The translations under genes were made by a program, and so were the position numbers. DNA of 64,000 nucleotides, taken from contig JAFWOY010000029.1 in assembly GCA_017509755.1 (NCBI GenBank), positions 140,010-204,009 of the forward strand, given 5' to 3'. Of this stretch, positions 60,743 to 64,000 are shown in pieces; within the stretch, counting starts at the first letter, position 1, and the number at the start of each line of letters is the position of its first letter. Under the pieces are notes generated by a model. The model was not told the origin of the DNA, ran no database searches, and saw only the letters and a program-made list of their open reading frames with translations. The DNA comes from Bacteroidales bacterium. GTDB taxonomy: Bacteria; Bacteroidota; Bacteroidia; Bacteroidales; UBA932.

Positions 60743-60818
60743 CTGGATGTGGCGCAGTTGGTAGCGCACCTGGTTAGGGACCAGGAGGTCGCTGGTTCAA
60801 GTCCAGTCATCCAGACCA
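60743..60818 (+). tRNA. tRNA-Pro(AGG)
   Basis: A 76-nt cloverleaf including encoded CCA. The acceptor CTGGATG pairs with CATCCAG; C1-G72 with discriminator A73 fits proline. The anticodon stem CCTGG/CCAGG holds loop TTAGGGA, anticodon AGG. G follows the anticodon, as in other tRNA-Pro species. An A at position 34 is uncommon for bacterial tRNA-Pro, where TGG and GGG are usual. Confidence 0.93.
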
Positions 60819-60819
60819 G

Positions 60820-60850
60820 AAAGCATGGTGGCCCTTCGCCGACATGCTTT
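60820..60850 (+). terminator. hairpin between tRNA-Pro and tRNA-Ser
   Basis: AAAGCATG (60820-60827) and CATGCTTT (60843-60850) pair, followed by TTTG. Confidence 0.65.
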
Positions 60851-60858
60851 TTTGAATA

Positions 60859-60945
60859 GGTGAGTTGTCCGAGTGGTTGAAGGAGCCTGCCTCGAAAACA
60901 GGTGTGCGGGTGACCGTACCGGGGGTTCGAATCCCTCACTCACCG
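60859..60945 (+). tRNA. tRNA-Ser(CGA)
   Basis: An 87-nt class II tRNA with a long variable arm. The acceptor GGTGAGT pairs with ACTCACC, discriminator G73, as expected for serine. The anticodon loop CTCGAAA gives anticodon CGA; the closing pair of the anticodon stem is a C-A mismatch. CCA is not encoded (GCCG follows). T-arm GGGTTCGAATCCC. Confidence 0.95.
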
Positions 60946-60979
60946 CCGTTTCGATTGATTTTCAATCACTTACAAGGTT

Positions 60980-61024
60980 TACGCCCAATTTTACGCCCAC
61001 TCCGCGAGAAGTTGGGCGTATTTT
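60980..61024 (+). terminator. terminator after tRNA-Ser
   Basis: TACGCCCAA (60980-60988) and TTGGGCGTA (61012-61020) pair perfectly over 9 bp, followed by TTTTATTT. The 247-nt gap to the next gene contains nothing else coding. Confidence 0.75.
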
Positions 61025-61162
61025 ATTTCACTATACTCTATCGTACTCTGCGGCGAATCATCGCCAACGTTTTTCCGCAATTTCGATGGCCGGCGGGTAT
61101 CCTCTATTAGCTGACCGAATCATTACTTTTCGGCCAAGGTGTCGAGTTCTTCCTTTTTTACT

Positions 61163-61170
61163 TATTTTTG
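61163..61170 (+). promoter_or_regulatory. -7 element of the Schlafen-type gene
   Basis: TATTTTTG, 22 nt before the ATG at 61193. Confidence 0.6.
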
Positions 61171-61192
61171 TCTTTGGTTAAAGACGAAGAAC

Positions 61193-62638
61193 ATGAGCTG
61201 GATTGAAGATGCCCTAAAGAACCTTCAAAGTAGCCTCTACCCCGTGAAGGTTGAACTGAATGAACTTGATTGGAAGAGCGGTCTTTCCGAGAAATCAGAA
61301 AGGCTGGCTCAACATATCTCCGCCTTTGCCAATCAAGTTGGCGGTGGAACCTTTGCCTTCGGTGTCAACAACGATACAACCTTATTTACACCCTCAAGAG
61401 AGCAGGCCGAAGATATTGTCGGCAGGCTTGGGAATATTGCCCGGAACAATCTGCATATCCCCATCAAGTTGGAGCATGCTTCTGCCGAGTATGAAGGGCA
61501 AGGGATCCTTTTCGTCCATGTTCCGGAGCAGTTTGACAAACCTGTTTATCTTCGTGGAAAAACGATATACGACAGTTACTATCGCTCCGCCGGTCAAACG
61601 CATAAGATGTCGCGTCAGCAGGTTCATGATATGATTGCTGCAAAGGAAGGGATTTCCTTTGAAGAACGTGTCGCCGCTTCCGGCCTATCGGCTGAGCAGA
61701 TTATCACGCTGCTTGATTTTGGAGAGTTTTACAAGCTGACTGGGAAGCCTGTCCCGACAGGAGCCGACAGCATTGCCGAAGGCCTTGCCAGCCACAACTT
61801 CTGCAAGAAACTGGAGCGAGACTGGGCCATCACCAATTTGGGAGCCGCCCTCTTTGCAAGAGACTTACGCAGTTTTCCCTCGTTGGAGTTCCGATATGTG
61901 GTTGTTCGGCAATATAAAGGAACTAACAACCGGGATATCTCGGCAGAGACTTTTTTTTATGAAGGGTACGCCGTTTCTCTTGACAAGATTGTGAAGTATG
62001 TGATGAGTCTGCTCGAAAAGACGGAAAACATATTGCATCCTCAACGGGAGAACAAGTACCCCTATCCCGAAGTGGCCATCCGGGAACTTGCGGCCAACAT
62101 GGTCCTGCATCAGAACTTCGATGTGCCCGGAATGACCCTGGCCATTGAAATCTTTACCAACCGTATCGTAATGACCAACCCTGGTGCGCCACTAATTGAC
62201 ACCAACCGGTTCATCGATCTTCCGCCGAAGTCCCGCAACGACAAGATGGCCCAGGCAATGTTCCTATTCAACTTGTGTGAAAAGCGCGGGAGTGGAATGG
62301 ACCGAGCCGTGGAGGGCGTTGAGGCCATGCACCTCCCTGCTATCACCATTGAGAAAGGTGAGGATTTCACCCGCGCACGGCTGTTCCCGCTGAAGAAGTA
62401 CACGGAGATGTCCAAGACTGAAAAAATATATGCTTGCTACCAGCACGCATGTTTGTTGTATGAGGATGGAATGGCGCTAACCAACCAGTCATTGAGAGAC
62501 CGCCTCTCCATCGGGAAGAACAACGCAGCTGTTGCATCAAGGATTATTTCTGATACGATAGCTTCAGGTCTTATCAAGCCGCAAGAGGGTCAATCGGCAT
62601 CGACGAAATTCTGGGGTTATGTACCCTATTACGTATAG
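61193..62638 (+). CDS. Schlafen/AlbA_2-type ATP-binding protein with C-terminal winged helix
   Basis: A 481-residue protein of the divergent AAA-4/AlbA_2 family. The N-terminal AlbA_2 domain (about 5-140) reads VELNELDWKSGLS, then AQHISAFANQVGGGTFAFGV. The middle domain (about 270-400) has the histidine-kinase-like ATPase text PEVAIRELAANMVLHQNF and IEIFTNRIVMTNPG, with KRGSGMDRAVEGVE. The C terminus resembles a winged helix (NQSLRDRLSIGKNNAAVASRIISDTIASGLI). Such proteins act as regulators and are common in islands and defence regions. Just downstream of tRNA-Ser, it may belong to an island. The ATG at 61193 is chosen for its promoter spacing. Confidence 0.85.
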   Translation: MSWIEDALKNLQSSLYPVKVELNELDWKSGLSEKSERLAQHISAFANQVGGGTFAFGVNNDTTLFTPSREQAEDIVGRLGNIARNNLHIPIKLEHASAEYEGQGILFVHVPEQFDKPVYLRGKTIYDSYYRSAGQTHKMSRQQVHDMIAAKEGISFEERVAASGLSAEQIITLLDFGEFYKLTGKPVPTGADSIAEGLASHNFCKKLERDWAITNLGAALFARDLRSFPSLEFRYVVVRQYKGTNNRDISAETFFYEGYAVSLDKIVKYVMSLLEKTENILHPQRENKYPYPEVAIRELAANMVLHQNFDVPGMTLAIEIFTNRIVMTNPGAPLIDTNRFIDLPPKSRNDKMAQAMFLFNLCEKRGSGMDRAVEGVEAMHLPAITIEKGEDFTRARLFPLKKYTEMSKTEKIYACYQHACLLYEDGMALTNQSLRDRLSIGKNNAAVASRIISDTIASGLIKPQEGQSASTKFWGYVPYYV

Positions 62639-62870
62639 GGCTTCTTTGCACAGTTATTCCCTCCAAGAGCTAAGTCGCTAACCATTAGGGAGTTTTTCTT
62701 TGCACAGAAAATCCCTCTCATCAAAAAAACCACGGCCACCTTCTTCTAATTGAAAGAGGCGGCCGCTGTTTATTGATTCCGTCTCTCGAATAATTAATCA
62801 TAGATTAGAATAGTATGGAGTATAGTAGGATAAAGTCGGGAATAGTCAGAAAATAATTGCTGTAAATTAT

Positions 62871-62901
62871 TTTGTATCAGCAATTTAATTTACTATATTT
62901 G
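62871..62901 (+). promoter_or_regulatory. promoter of the gene at 62956 with overlapping palindrome
   Basis: TTTG (62871-62874) and TATATTTG (62894-62901) are 19 nt apart. A palindrome AATTGCTG/CAGCAATT (62855-62862 and 62878-62885) brackets the -33 element and could be an operator. The gap 62639-62955 also has a weak GGCC hairpin near 62730 but no gene. Confidence 0.65.
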
Positions 62902-62955
62902 TTACCGGAATCTGAGTGCTGCTACAAGTTTTGAATGAACAAAATGTAGCATACG

Positions 62956-64000
62956 ATGATTGCCTCTCCTTCCATTGCCTTCAATGACTTTTCTGGCAGC
63001 GCCAATGATGTGACGGCGCGTCATAGCAAGGGCCGCACGGTGCTTTCTGTCCGTTCGTGGCCTACTGGTCCATCCTCGCCCAGCCAGATTGTTTCAAGAT
63101 CTATACTGTCACGGATCTCCCGGGCTTATAAGCAGCTCTCCGATTCCCAATTCCGCGCCTGGGAGATCCTGGCAGACCATCTGCGGTCCAAGGCTGTCCT
63201 TGGATACTCCATCAAACTCACTCCTCACAATGCTTTCGTACGGTTGAACTGCAACCGGGCGCTGGCAGGAGAAGATATCCTCTGGGACGCGCCGGCAGTA
63301 AAGAACATTCCGGCGGTCAGTTTTGCTGCGTTCTATGTGAACAGCGAAGAAATAACGGTCGAGGAGATACGGCAACCAGACGACAATTTCAAACTCGTAG
63401 TGAAGATGACCGGGGCCATGAGCACCGGCGTGGCCAACGGCTGGAGCAAGACCGTGGTCATTTCATCGGCAGAGGATGCAGATTGGGGCGACCTCGACCT
63501 GACGGACGCTTTCGCTGAGGTCAAGGGCACCTCCCCCGAGGACGGCATGAAGTACTTCATCGAGATGTACTGGCTGGATTCTGCGACAGGATTCACCGGA
63601 CCTGTCCGAAGACTTTCTGGAGCAGCCGGGCCTGTTTCGCTGGACGGTGACGGATCTTCGGGTGACCGTCGACAGTTCAAAATCAAGATGTATGATATGG
63701 GGACTGGGTATTACCCGACCTACATGAACGATATCGACTTTGAACTGACACCAGGTTCGCTGTTGTGCTCGCTGAAGGGACGGTTTGTTGCCGAGAGCTC
63801 GATGGCCGGATGGGCAGCGCAACTTGACGGCTCCATCAAGAACAAAGTGCCGGTTTTCGAAAGCTATGTGCTTGGCCGTGAGGTAGACTTGTGGAACAGT
63901 TTCAGTCATTGCAGGATTGGCGTCCTGGAGACATACTCACAGGTATATGGTGGCTGGGGATCTACACCTGAAAGATATGAATTCTTCATCAGCCGGGTCA
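62956..64000 (+). CDS. virion-like or DUF6266-like protein, 3' end outside window
   Basis: An open frame of 348 codons running off the right edge, starting MIASPSIAFNDFSGSA. Residues about 17-72 contain the pattern KGRTVLSVRSWPTGPSSPSQ, then SRISRAYKQLSDSQFRAWE, resembling the N-terminal 'no-signal, R-x-R, P-x-T/S-P-x-Q, W-x-x-L-x-x-Q-R-x-A-W' module recalled from phage-derived and DUF6266-type proteins. The rest is beta-rich, with repeated aromatic phrases (FIEMYWLDSATG, YYPTYMNDIDFE). No signal peptide. Base composition resembles the host flanks, unlike the tRNA-Lys element. Function unknown; phage structural ancestry is an inference. Confidence 0.65.
   Translation, partial: MIASPSIAFNDFSGSANDVTARHSKGRTVLSVRSWPTGPSSPSQIVSRSILSRISRAYKQLSDSQFRAWEILADHLRSKAVLGYSIKLTPHNAFVRLNCNRALAGEDILWDAPAVKNIPAVSFAAFYVNSEEITVEEIRQPDDNFKLVVKMTGAMSTGVANGWSKTVVISSAEDADWGDLDLTDAFAEVKGTSPEDGMKYFIEMYWLDSATGFTGPVRRLSGAAGPVSLDGDGSSGDRRQFKIKMYDMGTGYYPTYMNDIDFELTPGSLLCSLKGRFVAESSMAGWAAQLDGSIKNKVPVFESYVLGREVDLWNSFSHCRIGVLETYSQVYGGWGSTPERYEFFISRV

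Noticed and set aside
1..64000. Alternative genetic code of the host
   Set aside because: Many conserved host genes end in TGA at the expected length (rfbG, rfbH, S9 peptidase, NUDIX, SDR, DUF3244).

Overview
The window looks like a chromosome segment of an anaerobic Bacteroidales bacterium (Bacteroidota), probably an uncultured gut or rumen lineage. The evidence is the repeated -7 element TAnnTTTG, sometimes with TTTG about 20 nt upstream; the Bacteroidota-type families DUF4290, DUF3871, DUF3244, DUF4249, BACON and fimbrillin-like lipoproteins; a complete Na+-translocating NADH:quinone reductase operon; and a superoxide reductase. The host uses TGA as a normal stop in many genes (rfbG, rfbH, the S9 peptidase, the SDR).

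Layout. 1-4630 (minus): a desulfoferrodoxin gene followed by a CDP-deoxysugar run rfbF-rfbH-rfbG, a 3,5-epimerase and a truncated NAD-dependent epimerase/reductase, consistent with CDP-3,6-dideoxyhexose (for example ascarylose-type) synthesis. 4780-5394: a small lipoprotein and tRNA-Lys(TTT). 5352-20318: an integrative element of about 15 kb inserted in tRNA-Lys and bounded by a perfect 45-bp direct repeat (attL/attR). It carries a tyrosine integrase, three unknown minus-strand genes with a structured leader, an SF2 helicase interrupted by three in-frame TGA codons, a recombination/replication block (Sak-type annealing protein, DUF3871, UvrD-like helicase, RadC, SSB) and two surface lipoproteins, each preceded by a micro-protein of the same family. 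20319-20788: GC-rich repeats and palindromes. 20789-26716 (minus): nqrABCDEF, in which NqrC ends in a Cys/His-rich tail. 26805-38715: pcrA, an M14 peptidase, an RsmF-like methyltransferase, NUDIX, a DUF4290-ftsK-lolA-like operon, rfbD and rmlC.

38792-46261: a 1082-residue fusion of HcnA-, HcnB-, ferredoxin-, BFD- and HcnC-like modules, a decayed TPR regulator, a BACON lipoprotein, a deoxynucleoside kinase and P5C dehydrogenase. 46269-54133: an EamA transporter, an intact TPR/membrane/HTH regulator with a DUF3244 gene, and a lipoprotein-DUF4249-TonB receptor outer-membrane operon. 54208-60680: an S9 peptidase and an envelope-lipid operon (CDP-alcohol transferase, GtrA, PlsC-like, M14 peptidase), then an SDR. 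60743-60945: tRNA-Pro(AGG) and tRNA-Ser(CGA). 61193-64000: a Schlafen/AlbA-type ATP-binding protein and the start of a virion-like protein, possibly the edge of a second island.

The strongest unusual features are the helicase gene whose only three internal stops are all TGA at positions that read well as tryptophan, the tRNA-Lys element with its paired micro-protein/lipoprotein cargo, the single-chain Hcn-type oxidoreductase, and the metal-binding-like NqrC tail. All assignments rest on reading the sequence and on recalled family signatures; no database search was run.
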